Below, one piece after another: positions 28,301-39,369 of a DNA stretch of 64,000 bases. Below the pieces are notes generated by a model. It searched no databases. It worked only from the letters and a program-made list of their open reading frames with translations, and was not told the origin of the DNA. The stretch's first letter is position 1. Each line of letters starts with the position of its first letter. The position numbers and the translations under genes are program-made. Source of the DNA: Bos javanicus (lineage: Eukaryota > Chordata > Mammalia > Artiodactyla > Bovidae); the NCBI RefSeq assembly GCF_032452875.1, contig NC_083868.1, positions 120,788,312-120,852,311 on the forward strand, read 5' to 3'.

Positions 28301-29946
28301 GGCAACTGCAGGTGGCACAAGTAAGACCACAAAGCCCTGTGTGGTTCACAGAATAGGAAATGTTTTCCTCGAGGCCTGGGCCTCTCTAACTGCGACCCCT
28401 ACTCCCTTCCCAGCTCCCAGTCGGAGCCTCCTCGGAATTCCTACGCGGGAAGATGGCAGAGGAAACTCATGAGCCATTATCTTCCTTCCTGTTTTCTTCC
28501 TCTTTTGCCTCCCTACAATTCCCCTCCCCCTGCTGTTCAAGTCCCAGATCGAAAAATTTCCAGCCACTTCTGTAAAGGACACGATAGGGAAGTGGGGGGT
28601 AGGGGTGGGGGAGGGGGAGGTTAAGCACCTTCCCTGCGGATTATATGCCCCTCCTCCATAGACTGGCCCAGGCACTCTGTCTGCGGACTTGTCTGCGGTT
28701 GCGGTATGCATTACATACCAGGGGCGAGAAGTCCCAACACAGGAAATACAAAAGAAAGTGTGCTAAAGGGGCTTTGGGATTCAATGCTCTGAGGACTCCA
28801 CAGACCAGTCACGCTCTTCCCACGTCCCACCTTGGTCCAGGAGCTGCCTGTGGAATCTTGTGGGTGCTTGGGGGTTTGGGATGCAGAGTGGACCAATGAC
28901 GTCACTAAGCCTAGGCCTCCGTAGCAAAGGGATCCCGCCTAGGCGACAGTGTCTGGGTGAATCGCGGCAATTCTGTGATGGTCTTTGTCAAAAATCACAC
29001 AATGTTGGTTTTGTTTTAAAAGGGGGGAGGGGCGCATGGGACAAGAGACAAACTGCAAGAATAAATATTTTGAAGGCAAACACCCAATGGGTCTAGATTG
29101 AATGTGTATTTGATGTGCTGGGTTCCAAATCCCCTGAAAAAGAACCAAATGTTGGGGCAGGGAAAAGGAAAAGTCTGCAATTGTTGCCAAGGGGGAGGAA
29201 AGATCAGGGCCTGGTTCCCAGTCAGTTACCCTCTGAAGGGAAGGATGGTGCTGCCTCAAACTTCTTGCTAAGATTTGGGGGGAGGGGCGGATTAAAAAGA
29301 CAGGGAAAAGTTTTGGTAGACCCATCCCAGTCCCTTAAGAATTTGGAGCTAAGTAGAAGTGTGATACTCCTACCTATGGGGAGCCCCCAAAGAGCTCAGT
29401 TAAAAAGCTGGACACAGCAAACCAGCCCAGATTCTGCCACTCTGTTGGCTTTTCTTACGTTCTTCCTCTTCAGACACTATTGGAAGATTGTCACTCTTGC
29501 CCCATCGCCATACACGTCCATCAGATAAATAACGTCCTAACTGGAGAGGGACTGTTTTCATTACCCCTAATAAAAACCAGAATCTTCCTTCCAAATACAT
29601 CTCTAGTGAATACGCCCTTGTGGAAGGGGCTCTGCAATCCTCTTCCCGCCCTACCCCCACTACAATAGGTCCCAGAGGCCGTTTGGCCGAGGACTGGAGG
29701 TCGGCTGCAAACGGTTCTCTCCCATCCAGCAATTCCCGCCCCGCCGCCAAGGTGCAGGGGACATCTGGGGAACTTGCTTCTTCTGAAGATGTTAAAAAAT
29801 GTCCCAGTCTCCACAGAGGACTCTTTCTTTCTCTTGCTTTTCTAGGCCCCATTTTTCCTTCCACCCCCATGCAAAATAATGAAATAAAATAAAAAATGCG
29901 TAGTCGATCACTAATCGCCTTTAATTTTTCATTTGCTTGTTACAGA
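16316..29946 (+). CDS. ZIC4: ZIC4 transcription factor, complete coding region (4 coding exons)
   Basis: Exons 16316-16385, 22358-22975, 27511-27829 and base 29946 join in frame to 335 residues. The protein begins MRSKTSLVMRKRIRLYRNAL, close to the N terminus I recall for human ZIC4, which is one residue shorter overall. Five C2H2 fingers are intact: C130/C144/H157/H162, C173/C178/H194/H198, C206/C211/H224/H228, C236/C241/H254/H258 and C266/C271/H284/H288. The ZOC motif of ZIC1 is absent, as expected for ZIC4. The tail is Ser/Ala-rich and ends ARGADLSE; the stop TGA is formed across the last splice junction. ZIC4 is a nuclear factor paired head-to-head with ZIC1, with which it acts in cerebellar development. 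Length, N terminus and neighbour exclude ZIC5. Confidence 0.96.
19746..19778. repeat. (CTT)n and poly-T tract
   Basis: TTCTTCTTCTTCTTC is followed by about 15 T. It is a low-complexity sequence within ZIC4 intron 2. Confidence 0.85.
20160..22350 (+). promoter_or_regulatory. ZIC4: CpG island with probable alternative ZIC4 promoter
   Basis: The region is dense in CpG and ends at the acceptor of the main ZIC4 exon. At 21560-21586 a CRE-like TGACGTC is followed 15 bases later by CCAAT on the ZIC4 strand. The frame of the next exon is open upstream to 22249, but the codon there is TTG. A transcript starting here would have its first in-frame ATG at 22499 (Met71), giving a shortened product that keeps all five fingers. 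This is inference from sequence. Confidence 0.45.
22358..22975 (+). CDS. ZIC4: ZIC4 second coding exon (residues 24-229, fingers 1-3)
   Basis: The acceptor TCAACAACAG ends at 22357 and the donor ACACAG|GTCAGT starts at 22976. At 618 bases it completes Ser24 with the A from the previous exon and ends with the first base of Gly230. The intron position after HKRTHT matches that of ZIC1 exactly, as expected for paralogues. Confidence 0.97.
22976..27510 (+). other. ZIC4: ZIC4 intron 3
   Basis: This 4535-base intron has a G-run cluster at 23197-23223, a CpG-island stretch at about 24.83-25.5 kb, another at about 26.37-26.76 kb, and a G-rich stretch at 26848-26874. The acceptor TGTCTCCACCAG closes it. 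No repeat family is recognised. Confidence 0.9.
23197..23223 (+). other. G-quadruplex-prone G-run cluster
   Basis: Four or more runs of at least three G are interrupted by single C or A bases, 220 bases after the ZIC4 exon that ends at 22975. The coding-strand orientation means the G runs would also be in the pre-mRNA. Confidence 0.6.
27511..27829 (+). CDS. ZIC4: ZIC4 third coding exon (residues 230-335, fingers 4-5 and tail)
   Basis: The acceptor CCACCAG ends at 27510, and the exon starts GG GAG AAG, completing Gly230. Unlike ZIC1 there is no intron at MK|VH: finger 5 and the tail are continuous. The exon ends GAA TG with the donor GTACGT at 27830. The next exon begins with A, so splicing makes TGA right after Leu-Ser-Glu, matching the C terminus I recall for human ZIC4. 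Confidence 0.93.
27830..29945 (+). other. ZIC4: ZIC4 intron 4
   Basis: This 2116-base intron runs from GTACGT to CTTGTTACAG. Its first 157 bases stay open in the ZIC4 frame up to TAG at 27984-27986 (52 extra residues, Ala/Pro-rich). It also has a GAA-rich tract at 28231-28270, a G-rich cluster at 28593-28620 and a CCAAT/CRE pair at 28893-28904. Confidence 0.88.
28893..28904 (+). promoter_or_regulatory. CCAAT box overlapping a full palindromic CRE
   Basis: CCAATGACGTCA contains CCAAT (28893-28897) and TGACGTCA (28897-28904). The perfect CRE keeps its CpG in a CpG-poor stretch of ZIC4 intron 4. Binding of CREB/ATF-type factors is predicted only. Confidence 0.4.
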
Positions 29947-30289
29947 TGTCCACCGCGTTGCTCGCAAGGTAATCTCGCCCGGCGCAGCTGAGCGCCCGCA
30001 TCTCGCGCCTGCGACATCAAAGGGGCCGCGCACAAAGCAATGTTTCTTCGCCACGGTGCATCTTCATGGTAAGTTAGGATTTCTATGGCAATGGGCAAGT
30101 CGCACTGAAATCCTGAAAGGCCGAGCCTGGAGCCCGTCCAGGCTTTTCATTAAGGACATAATATTTACGTCTAACAGGCCTTTTTTCTTGTGTATACAAG
30201 TATATATTTTTGTTTGACGCGGACTAAATCATTTTCATTTAATTTCCGGTAAACAAAACCCACGCGAATGGGCACTTGTTCCCGATCAT

Positions 30290-30295
30290 AATAAA
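30290..30295 (+). terminator. ZIC4: Candidate proximal poly(A) signal for ZIC4
   Basis: AATAAA lies 345 bases into the terminal exon. It would give a short 3' UTR isoform. Usage is unknown. Confidence 0.3.
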
Positions 30296-32709
30296 AATGG
30301 ATAATAATGTGAGGGAAGAAAAGGGCCGCTTGAATCGCCGCTCAGCCCCCTTTGTTTCTGCTTTCTGCGGTGATCAGAGGGCGCATTTGGGTTTGATGGC
30401 GAGTTTCTAAAGGCGAGGAAATGGTTTGTAAGAGGGGAAAGAAAAGGAGAAAGGTCTAATCAAACTCGGGTTGTTCAAAGAGTCGGGTTTTGGGGTTGAA
30501 AGTGTGAGTTTGACGGTGCATCAGCATGCCGCGTTAGGCTCGCCATGGAAATACGCGCGGGGAGCGGCCGCTTCAAAGGCGGCACACTTCACTGCAGACA
30601 CTCTATTAAGATACATTTGCGCTGACCTTTGCTTTCACGCCATTTAATACTGTCACTGTGCTCTCCAGTATATACTTCCTCCTTAGGACCTGCCTCGCCA
30701 GCGTTTAGGGGTTCACCTTGCACTCTGATGCGGGGGAGGGGCGCTTGACACCAGGGACGCTTTCAGGAAAGGGAGGAGCCGGACTCCGTGCACCTTGACT
30801 GCGCCCTGAAGAGGCTCCAGGGTCAGGAGTAAATAACTTTAGGGCAAGCTCGGAAGCTCAACAAATGAGCATCCCCAGCTCGGTTTTGTGCCAAGCAGCT
30901 CTCCGCCTCTGGGCCAGGTTGGAGGCCTGAATTTAAATGGGACTTGGGGGAAGGAGCAGGAACCGCCCTGGATGAGTCTGGGGAGTTCAGACTGTGCCTT
31001 TGGGACATTTCACTCTGGCCCCCAGCACAGCTCATTCGGCCCCTCTGTCCCAGAAGTTTCTCACACACCCCCAAACTTGTTTCTCCCCAGGGTGGAGTGT
31101 AGGGAACCCCTCAAGCCTGGCTGGCCTGGGCATAGATTCAAGAGCCCAAGGCCAAGGGGATAGGGAAGATGGAAGGAAAGTTAGAAGTCCATGTTCCCTT
31201 AATTGTCTTGTTGTTTATTTTATCCAAGTACCCCAGTGAATAGGGGAAAAATAAACATGGTGGAAAAAAAAAATCAAACAGTGGAGTCTTCTTTAGTGCC
31301 AGTCCTTGTGGTTGAATAAAAAGGATGGTCCGCTTTCTATTCAGCTGAGAAATCTTTGAAGTGGGAGTTATTATCTGAGACATTCCTCCTTGTCGTCCTA
31401 ACAACGCTGATGAAACGTAAAAGGTTCTTTGTCAGCGATTTGTTCTCCTCTCTGTCAAACTCCCTCTGCCCCGTTAGTTTCAAACCGTTTCTAAAGAGAT
31501 AAAATCTAACTTCTTTAAAAAAAATACATGCACACTACACTAACTGGTAACTTAGGGCTAAGTCCTGCCAAGGGGAAAACAAAAGCATTGCAGAGACATC
31601 AGGTCCAGAGCCTGTGGAGGTGTGCAGATGTTGAGGGGGCTCTTTGCCCAGGCTCTGGGACACGAAAGAAAGAATGCAGAGACAGTGCAGGCAGAGGGTA
31701 GATACCCTAAGCCCACACTGTGGGTCTGCTTCTCTCTTTGCTGCTCTGCACTCAATCAGTCCAAGTCAGGTCACCTGGGGACCCCTCAAGCTCCCACTAT
31801 TCTTGTTCCCTATCCTTGGAACCTAAAGCTGCAGCAGAGCAATTGTTCATATTTCCTGCTCCTTCAAAGACAATCTCAGCTAAAAATAGACCCATTGTGT
31901 GTTTCTTCCCACTAGCAGCTATCAGCAAGCCCTTTCTGCCATTAATAGAAAGAAGAGGGGCTTGAGGGAGAGAGACATTTTTATAATTTCCTGTTTTCTT
32001 CAGCACCTTGGCAATCGGAGTTCAGAAGGTCGTCGACCCCAAAGTGCATGCAAACGTCCCGCTCCCCCATCCACATGTGCAGTCCTTCATTTCATATTGT
32101 GCCCAGGAAAAAGAGAGAGAAACTTTCACCCAGTCCAGCTTTCCCCAGACATTTTGATGTGGTTTTAAAGGTGTTTTACAAAAATGAGGATGTTCCAGCC
32201 TCGCTACCCCCGTGTGTGCTGACTAAATGATTTGTAAAGAAGTTTCCCCAAGCTGTAACCCATGCTGTTATTATAGTTGCTACAAAATGTCGTCTCTTAT
32301 ATTGATTTTTATTTGTTTACTGAAGGTCCCCACATGTTTGTTTATATTGCTAATTTATGGGAAAATGTAATGATTGTAATGAATGTGAATTATACAGACA
32401 GGCAAATGTTTTGTGATCATAATTTACTCACGCAAGAAAGCCTGGCTGAAATCTTAGACTATTTGGTACCCTCTCTACCCACACTGTTAGTGATTTATCA
32501 TCTGTCCCCTTAGCATCCTTAAATTATGAACTAACTCGAAAGGAAAAAAGTTGTTATGTATTTCACTGAAAGTGATTGTTGAATGAAAATATAGTTGAAA
32601 CCTGTGGTTTAATCTGCTGTAAATATGTAAAAATGAGTTAAACCCGTGATTCCTTTTCCCTCCAAAGATTTTTGTGTACATGGAGATACATTTCCCTATT
32701 TTCTTTGGA

Positions 32710-32715
32710 AATAAA
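32710..32715 (+). terminator. ZIC4: Likely distal poly(A) signal for ZIC4
   Basis: AATAAA is followed by a GT-rich stretch (TGTGATGTTCC, later GTGTCCTGTT), as expected downstream of a cleavage site. It gives a gene span of about 20 kb, close to what I recall for the human gene. Confidence 0.5.
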
Positions 32716-32735
32716 CAATGTGATGTTCCTCTTTC

Positions 32736-33046
32736 CCTTGAAATTCGAGTGTCCTGTTATTGCTTCGTCCTCTTGGGAGAGATTTGGGGCCCGCCCAGCA
32801 GCATCCCCTCCTTTTCCCTGCCATCCCTCACGACTTCCAGATACATCTCCAAAGTCTAGTCATTCAGAGCAGCAAAATACAGAAGGACCTACCAAAGCGG
32901 CCCTTTTCTTAAAGAAGACTTCTCTCGTCCCCAGTTTCACCCCAGTAACATTGGCACTCATTAACTGGTTTCCATCGCGGAAGGGGAAAAGATAGGCCGA
33001 TGCTTTCAGTGTGTTCCTGGCAGGGGCTGTCTTGCAGTTTGTACCG
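32736..33046. other. Short spacer after ZIC4
   Basis: Unique sequence between the presumed ZIC4 3' end and the first SINE. No feature is recognised. Confidence 0.5.
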
Positions 33047-33057
33047 CAACCTCTCAC

Positions 33058-33345
33058 TGCTGCTGCTACTGCTGCTAAGTCACTTCAGTCGTGTCCGACT
33101 CTGTGTGACCCCATAGACGGCAGCCCACCAGGCTCTCCTGCCCCTGGGATTCTCCAGGCAAGAACACTGGAGTGGGTTGCCATTTCCTTCTTCAATGCAT
33201 GAAAGTGAAAAAGTGAAAAAGTGAAAGTGAAGTCGCTCAGTCGTGTCCGACTCTTAGCGACCCCATGGACTGCAGCCTACCAGGCTCCTCCATCCATGGG
33301 ATTTTCCAGGCAAGAGTACTGGAGTGGGGTGCCATTGCCTTCTCC
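33058..33345 (-). mobile_element. Bov-A2 SINE (dimeric A unit)
   Basis: Two copies of the reverse-complement A unit (CGTGTCCGACTC ... CCAGGCAAGA) are joined by a GTGAAAAAGTGAAAGTGAAG linker, the hallmark of Bov-A2. A perfect 11-base target-site duplication CAACCTCTCAC flanks it at 33047-33057 and 33346-33356, marking an intact insertion. The family is confined to ruminants. Confidence 0.93.
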
Positions 33346-33460
33346 CAACCTCTCACAAACCACCTCTAACTTTCTAGAGAGATGCCTGGTACCTGGCAGG
33401 AATAAAACAAAGAAAAAAAGAGAGGGCAGGCTGCCTCCAAGTCTTCCCTAAGCCCTGATG

Positions 33461-33674
33461 GGGCTTCCCTGATGGCTCAGACGGTAAAGAATCCTCCTGC
33501 AATGCGGGAGAAGTGGGTTCGATCCCTGGGTTGAGAAGATCCCCTGGAGGAGGGCATGGTAACGCAATCGAGTATTCTTGCTTGGGAAATCCCATGAACA
33601 AAGGAGCCTGGCGGGGTACAGTCCACGAGGGTCGCAAAGTCGGACACGACCGAGCGGCTAAGCAGCACAGCACA
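33461..33674 (+). mobile_element. Bov-tA SINE
   Basis: It starts with the tRNA-derived head GGGCTTCCCTGATGGCTCAG and box-B-like GGTTCGATCCC, then the A unit through GTCGGACACGAC and an AGCAGCACAGCACAG tail. No clear target-site duplication is seen. It lies 115 bases from the preceding Bov-A2 in opposite orientation. Confidence 0.93.
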
Positions 33675-36600
33675 GAACATAAACCCTCGTGAGGGTTCTT
33701 CGAGTACAGTTGCCCGCAGGAGTCTTCCCAGAGGACGTCACTCCCCTCTGGGAGTAGCCGGTGCTCAGACCATTCACCTCCCCGAAGATTGTGTGGCTAC
33801 AGCCCACAGGACTCTTCTCTGATCCCCGATTGGGAGGTTAGGATTCAGTGAGTTTTAGCATCTGATGGAGAAGCTCTTATCCCATCCGGCCACTGGAGAA
33901 ATTATTTCAGATCTATCAGTACCACCTGAACCACCAGAGCCTTCTTCCTCCCTCCCCTGCGGTCACTGAACCTCTGGTCACCCGCGTGCCTTGCGCCTTC
34001 CCTCCTAATTCGCAGGCACAGCAACCGCCGGACCCCTTCCTAACGAAAGAGAAGTTGGGTTTCGAGGGCCTGGCTGGGGCTTGAGATGAACTGAGTGAGT
34101 GGGACAACAACGGCTTTTGGCGTCTGGATGCTAGGTTCCCTTCGAGAACACCTTGGGAGAACCAACTCGTTGGGCTAGGGTGGCAGGCCTGCAGAGAAGG
34201 TTGCGGAAGGGACCCGGGCGCGCAAAGGTGCCAGGGCGACGCGCGAGTGTGAAAAGACAGTCCCGAGGGGACGGCCCCTGGAACAGCCGCGACACGTCGC
34301 AGTCAGTGGGCGACGCGGGGGAAGAGGTTCCTGGACTTTAGTCCTGGGGTGAGCGCCCCCTCCCGTCCTTCTCGCGGAAAGGTCCCCCTCCTCCGGCTCT
34401 GGGCCGAGGTAGAGCCTCTCCAGATGTTTGGGTCTCTGCGCCCTGCCTCTGTGGGACAGGGCACTCAGTAAAGCCGGTTCACCGACGGAATCCTTGTTGG
34501 GGGAGCAAGTGAGTATGAGAAAGGCCCGGGGCACCCTGGGCCTGGTCCCCTGCCTGGAGTCCTCACGGCCGCCAGAGACCACGGACCCTCCAGCTACGCC
34601 TCCCTAATCCCTCCCGGGACCACGCTGTTCCGCGGGATCGCCGGGGGAGTCGTAGCCCAGCCTTCCCTGGGAGCCGAGAGGACATGTGCGGAGGGCAGCT
34701 GCCCTTGCCCCCATCTCTCCCACCCCGCCACGCGGGTCTCAGGCGGAAGACCCGAGGTTCGAGAGGGAAGGAGAGGACAAGGGCAAGTGTGCTGGGACAC
34801 CTGCGTGCCGCTGCCCCTAAGAGTGCTCGGGTTTCCTTGGGAGACAAGTTATTTTTGGCAGAAAAGTTGAATGGTGTGACCTTTGGCAGAGGGGTGGTCA
34901 CTGGTGCCCGAGTCCCCCTGGCTAGTTCACCCTAGAGAAAATCTTTAGGGAAGTTGCCCACCTCCTTTCCCACACTGGTAGCCTCGAGGGAAGATTGGGG
35001 ACGCCTTAGCCTCTTCGCTACTTCCAATGCGAGCACCAACTGGAAAGTGTGGGTAAGAGGGGAAGACTGGCTAGGCCTGTCCACCCGTGGCCCTGTGCTT
35101 CGGTTTCCTTGTCTGCTGAAAGAGAATTTCCAAGAATTGTCTTCACAAGTTTGCTTGGAGCAGTTAATAGGATAATCCTTGAAACCATTTAGAGCTTAGG
35201 TGTCAAGTGCTTGTTGTTAACTTGTTGTTATTAGGACCACTTACAAGACTCCATCTTTCAGACACATCACTTAGCTCCTCCTTGAATCAGGTCTCCAGAC
35301 CCTCCTAGAAAGCAAGGCACTTGCAAAGGTCTCAAGCTCCAGAGCAGGGTGTGTCTTTCCAGGCAGCACCTAGGCTAGCTGAGGGTCCTGAAACTGCATG
35401 AGTGTATGTACTTCTGAGAGTTCTAGATGCTGGTGCAGGGGGCGGAGGGAGGAGAGCCCGGAGGCAGAGATGCCATTTATTTTTAAAAGCTCAAGAAAAA
35501 TGAGAGGGAATCGAGTTTATTTCTGTGCAAAACTAAGCAGGAGAAACCCGATCGTCTTAATGTCACTCCCATGACTTGTTAAGACACTAACACTGCAGCC
35601 GGCCCAGATGTTGATTTATTTTTTTTACCATAATTCTGCGGTTACTTTGAATCCAGATGGTGGCCTTTTCATGGCCCAGGTGTGCAGGGCGGGAATGTGC
35701 AAGTGGGGGGTAAAAGTGAGCAACCCAGGACAGAGCAGTTTGGGGCAAAAGTCACACAAAGGCACATTCTTTCCAGGAAGGCATCAGAACCTTTTTAAAA
35801 AAATAATCATAGTTGTTTAAAATGCTGAATCCTCATTTAAATGCTGAATCACTTTTCATGCTGAATTCTCATTCTTGTTCTGAGAAAATTAATAACATCT
35901 TTGTCATCAAGTGACTGAGAATCCCACAATAACATGTTCTACTTGTCACCAACTTCCTGTCTGGGCATCAGGACAGCATTGCCTTTTTAGCCAAATATCT
36001 TCAATGAGGAAAATGCCTGAGAGTTTTCTAGGAACATTACCAAGTCCGGACCCCAAAATCATTTAAGAAAAAGAGAACCTCATTAGACAACAAAGAGAGT
36101 TCTTGGCGTTTGCCTCTGAACCTTCCAGTAGTTTTACAAACATCCAAAACAGCTGTGTAAGAAAAGAAACGAGAGAGAGAAAGGAAGAAAAAAATTACTT
36201 CAGGATGTAAGTTGATAAAATATAAATAGGACCAGGGAGATGAACTTGAAACCTGTCTTGCATTTTTGGCTTCTTTAGATCCAATTTAGACTCTGTGTGA
36301 GCCAACATGCAGGGCAAAAATATTCATCAATTCAAAACAAGTCAAGCAGGCTCTGCATGCTTTTGAACCTCAATAATAAATGGGCAGGCTTGAGAAATGT
36401 CTGCAGAGAAAAGAAACCCAAATTGGGTAAATTTCTATAGTTTTGTCTGTGCCACGTGATTGTAGAATAATGGGAAGAAGAAAGGGGGAAACCCCAAACA
36501 CAATATTATCAGATGACTCATACAGAAAATCAGAAGGATGACCAGTTTTCTCTTGTCTGCAACTGACGACTGGCCCATGAAAGATCAGATTAGCCAGATG

Positions 36601-37894
36601 AGGATAATGTTCTTTGCCAGAACTGGGGAGAACTGCAGACAGCTCACGGTCCTTGGCTTATGCCACAGCAAGGTCTTGCTCAGGGTTTAATGGAGGCATC
36701 TAGCTTTTGTGAACTCAAGGATGTATTCATTAAGCGTTATAAAAAAGTACACCCAGTATCTTAGTGAAAAGTGTTTTGCCTGAAATGTGCATATTCTAAG
36801 TCACAAAAACAAGCATATCACCCCAAAAGATTTGCTTATGTCCACTGAGAGAAGGGAGAACAATTGCCTGATGCACATATGCAATTCTCAATCACATTGC
36901 AGCCACTTTCACCTGTGAAAATGTGTTTCAAACCTGTGGGTACAAATTTCCTCTACATTTTCTGGCACTGCATTTAGTAAGCAAGAAATCCATAGTCAAA
37001 TGCTTTGTATCATTCAAAGAACCTGCCAACTTTCTTACACACACACACACAAACTGTTATAGACAAACAGAACTTCCTTTAAATGTGAAATATCATTTCA
37101 TTGTATAAAGTTAAAAAAAATAAAGGAGCGGTAATCCAACTTCCGGATACTGTTCTGAATTTTTTCACCAGACCCTTTTAAAAGGGGATTAGCAGGGCTT
37201 TGGGAGCAAAATCCTTCTGTTTTATTCAATCTCTGATTTTATGTTATAATTACATGTTGTAAAGGCTCTGGAATTAGTATGCAGGCCCCGTCAGGACACG
37301 ATGCAGGTGCTATTCTAATGGTTCAGCTTTTTAATTAAGAAAAGAGGTAAGAGAATCGAATCATAAAAACACTTTTGTGAGAGCTGAGAACATTGCAGCG
37401 ACTGCATGAATAAAGCCTTTATACCTTCCTCTGACAGGTCAGCTACCAAGGCGCTGACTTACGACCTTTTCAGGGCCAGACAATAGTTAACAGCTTTCTC
37501 ACCTTGTCCCCACCAAACCTATTCTTCTAGCACAGATCTTAGAGAAATTGCCTTAAGTCTCTAGCCTTCTAAAAAAGATACTGCAATTAGAATAGATACA
37601 TATCCATATCTCAGGGCCCAACCACTTATCTCTTGTTCTCCGCATTCCTTTTCATGAGTGGGGCACAAATATAGTAGTATATGAGGGTGGGGAGAGAATC
37701 TGCCCTAAAATATCCACACGGGGGAAGCAGGACCAAGGCCAAGGTGGACACCGCCCCCCTCCCCTCCATCTCTGGGAAAATAAAACAAGGAAAGTGCAGG
37801 AAAAGCAAGGTAGGGCCTCCAACCAGTTCTGGATGTCTTGGAAGTGGGCTCTCCTTTGAAGAAGCAATTTGGCCTGAACACTGTGGCCTTCCTC
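33675..37894. other. Intergenic flank with an orphan CpG-rich patch
   Basis: A CpG-rich patch covers about 34140-34900 and has no recognisable exon. The rest is AT-rich unique sequence with a short CA run near 37038-37053. The open frames in it are unsupported. Confidence 0.5.
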
Positions 37895-37923
37895 AATTCA
37901 GTTCAGTTCAGTTCAGTTCAGTC
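37895..37923. repeat. (CAGTT)n simple repeat, likely a SINE tail remnant
   Basis: About five units of TTCAG follow one another. Bov-A2 SINEs end in such pentamers, but no SINE body follows, so this may be a truncated insertion or a simple repeat. Confidence 0.6.
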
Positions 37924-38379
37924 ACTTGGCCTGGAGCAGTCCAAATTGGTTGAGTGTCTTAGTCCTTCCTAAGTTCCTTCAGCTCTCTAGTCACTTCCTA
38001 AGAATCCTCACCTTGGAGTAAGACTGTTCTTGCCCATGACACCCCTGGCAGTCCCACCAAAGTCACACTGGAGGCCCTTCAGCCTTAAGACACCTCACCA
38101 TTGGGCCCGAAGCTGTCAATCCCCCCGCGATTCTTCCATCCCAGGTTTTGCCAAAATTGGGGGCCCAGATCTGGACTCCTAGGGACTTCCCCACTCTGTC
38201 TTCCACAGGCCCCTGTAAAACTTCTATCCATCGCCTTTTCTTCCAGAACCCAGACAGTATGATTGGGAGACCTGGTCCAAGGCCAGAAACTCAGGCTCTG
38301 CCCTTCCTGAGGAGGCCAGGGCGCGCCTGGGCCCAGCTGAGAACAATGCGAGTATTAGGATATCAGCCGCCCTCGCAAT

Positions 38380-38780
38380 GATCACGCGTTCAACGATTTT
38401 GTTTTCACGGCTGAGGGGGCTTTTTTCCAATGTAAATCAAGCGCTTTAGTTATTAAGGCCGAACACTAATCTCCAACAACCTTGACATAATGTGGCCGGG
38501 CGCGACGGCCCACTTCGCACCTGCAGTCTGAATAGGGCGCCTTGTCAATGGGGGACACGCTTGTTGCCCCGGCTTGCAAAAGAGGGGAGTGAATAAGTCA
38601 AGCTTTGTGAATGCCCATGCGCGCTCACCCTCCCGCCTTTGATCACGGAAAATGTCTTCTAATTTGTCCTTTTGCATTGTAACAACGTTTTCAAGGCCCT
38701 TTCTATTTTTCCAAACCACATTTTTATAAAGAACATAAATCGCCCCCCGAAAACAAAAGGGGTGCGTCCGGGCCAACTGG
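38380..38780. promoter_or_regulatory. Possible conserved regulatory block A
   Basis: The stretch keeps many CpGs in a moderate-GC setting (TGATCACGCGTTCAACGA, GGCCGGGCGCGACGG) and holds words such as TTATTAAGG and GACATAATG. It has no repeat signature and no plausible exon. Its regulatory nature is inferred from texture. Confidence 0.3.
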
Positions 38781-39369
38781 CGCCATCACGCTTCAGTGTT
38801 TCGCGGTTCTAGAAAGTTTGTTGCGTCTAGAAGCTACCCTCACTGCAAACGATGCGCTGGAAGTTCCCAATCATCTACAGCTCCAGATCCGGGCTTCTGG
38901 AAGGACAGTGGTAAGGGGTTACGCGAAGGGAATGTAGAGGGGACTCCCTTTGAGGGAGAGGAGACGCACCGGCCAGCGGCAGGCGATCCCAAGGGCCAAG
39001 GAGCTAAGATTCAAACGGTCAGGACCCAGGGGTCAGTTGTGTCCTTTGAGGATGTTATGCCACTTCCTGGCCGCTCCTGAACTCAGCAGGCAATTCCCGG
39101 AAGTGGAAATGGGTGATCCACTTTTTCCTACGCAAAACCGATTCGCTCGCTCTCTCCTATCCCTTTTCTCCTATCCCTACTTCCGCAATCGGCAGTGGTC
39201 CTGCGTTCCCAACAGACCCTGGGAAGTTGGGGTGTGTCAGGAGAGACTTCCTGCCCGCAGACATTCCCCTAGATCTTCGGTTGTTATCCAGAGCATTTTA
39301 GGAAACCTCCTTCCCCATCAAAACCCTACAAGAAAACAGAAAAGTAGTGCTATCTTATCCCGGGCCATG

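Larger units (their letters stand above)
29946..32735 (+). other. ZIC4: ZIC4 terminal exon: last base of stop and 3' UTR
   Basis: The acceptor TTTGCTTGTTACAG ends at 29945 and base 29946 (A) completes the stop. The stop lies at the last junction, so it should not trigger nonsense-mediated decay. The exon then runs as a long AT-rich 3' UTR from about 31 kb onward. The preferred end is just after AATAAA at 32710-32715. An earlier AATAAA at 30290-30295 could give a short form. Confidence 0.6.

Noticed and set aside
33011..33673. Short frames within the SINE pair
   Set aside because: They are translations of Bov-A2 and Bov-tA consensus sequence, which is non-coding.
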